Of a stretch of DNA of 52,767 nt, positions 52,734 through 52,767 are shown piece by piece. The stretch is from positions 1 through 52,767 of the forward strand of contig NZ_MVIF01000030.1 of NCBI RefSeq assembly GCF_002086675.1, in the 5' to 3' direction. Source of the stretch: Mycobacterium persicum (GTDB lineage Bacteria > Actinomycetota > Actinomycetes > Mycobacteriales > Mycobacteriaceae). Both the position numbers and the translations under genes were made by a program. The number at the start of each line of letters is the position of its first letter. Position 1 is the first letter of the stretch. The notes under the pieces were generated by a model. That model was not told the DNA's origin and ran no database searches. It saw nothing but the letters and a program-made list of their open reading frames with translations.

Positions 52734-52767
52734 ATGCCTCGTGCGGGTTGGCGCAAGCCTGAGTCGG
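52734..52767 (+). CDS. Start of a further gene, cut by the window end
   Basis: Only the first 11 codons, MPRAGWRKPES, are present, preceded by the dyad at 52709 and an AGGG-like ribosome site. The basic, short start suits a TetR-type regulator, but that cannot be verified here. Confidence 0.35.
   Translation, partial: MPRAGWRKPES

Overview
The window comes from a high-GC actinobacterium, almost certainly a slow-growing, non-tuberculosis Mycobacterium. The evidence is one PPE gene, one non-PGRS PE gene, a decayed PE_PGRS gene, recognisable PknE, PknF and Rv1747 orthologues, a FabG3-type hydroxysteroid dehydrogenase, a cyclopropane mycolic acid synthase and a 13E12-family HNH protein with an SOS-box-like start region. 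Gene names and M. tuberculosis comparisons are from memory; no database search was possible.

Layout. 0.2-5.3 kb: a lower-GC, probably acquired GH3 beta-glucosidase, a pyridoxamine-oxidase-fold protein, a DUF2293 zinc-ribbon protein and a secreted M15-like protein. 5.3-8.8 kb: an E. coli/animal-type glycogen phosphorylase with an SCO6745-family gene just upstream. 8.9-12 kb: an MFS transporter, a gene-poor stretch and the PE_PGRS pseudogene. 12.1-15.8 kb: a conserved hypothetical gene, pknE and a CmaA1-like methyltransferase. 15.9-19.2 kb: an acyltransferase relic, then a divergent pair of a K+/H+ antiporter with an RCK-C tail and a TrkA/RCK protein. 19.3-25.5 kb: Tex, an exported DUF4185 protein, a flavin reductase/SDR pair and an NRAMP transporter relic. 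25.5-31.6 kb: a berberine-bridge-type oxidase divergent from a large AAA-LuxR regulator with a perfect dyad between them, then a small DUF4242 protein and a hormone-sensitive-lipase-type esterase. 31.8-38.2 kb: pknF and the FHA-ABC transporter Rv1747, separated by an antisense PPE gene and a small exported protein. 38.3-45.8 kb: a GNAT, an AMP-ligase/class II aldolase pair (the aldolase frameshifted), a CBS protein, a PE protein, fabG3 and a methyltransferase. 46-50.2 kb: a DUF2231 membrane protein, a frameshifted SDR, the 13E12/HNH gene and a small membrane-anchored protein. 50.2-52.8 kb: a NYN-domain protein divergent from a thiolase-like/DUF35 pair, ending in the first codons of a further gene behind a dyad operator candidate.

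Functional themes. PknF and the FHA transporter are a known kinase-substrate pair in M. tuberculosis, and both the kinase and the likely phospho-acceptor threonines are kept here although the genes are no longer adjacent. The antiporter and RCK protein form a plausible K+ homeostasis unit. The thiolase-like/DUF35 pair resembles lipid side-chain degradation modules and appears to lack the classical thiolase cysteine. At least six loci are broken or frame-disrupted (PE_PGRS, acyltransferase, NRAMP, class II aldolase, SDR and small relics), which suggests an accessory region under decay. I found no tRNA, rRNA, CRISPR array, integrase or intact insertion sequence.
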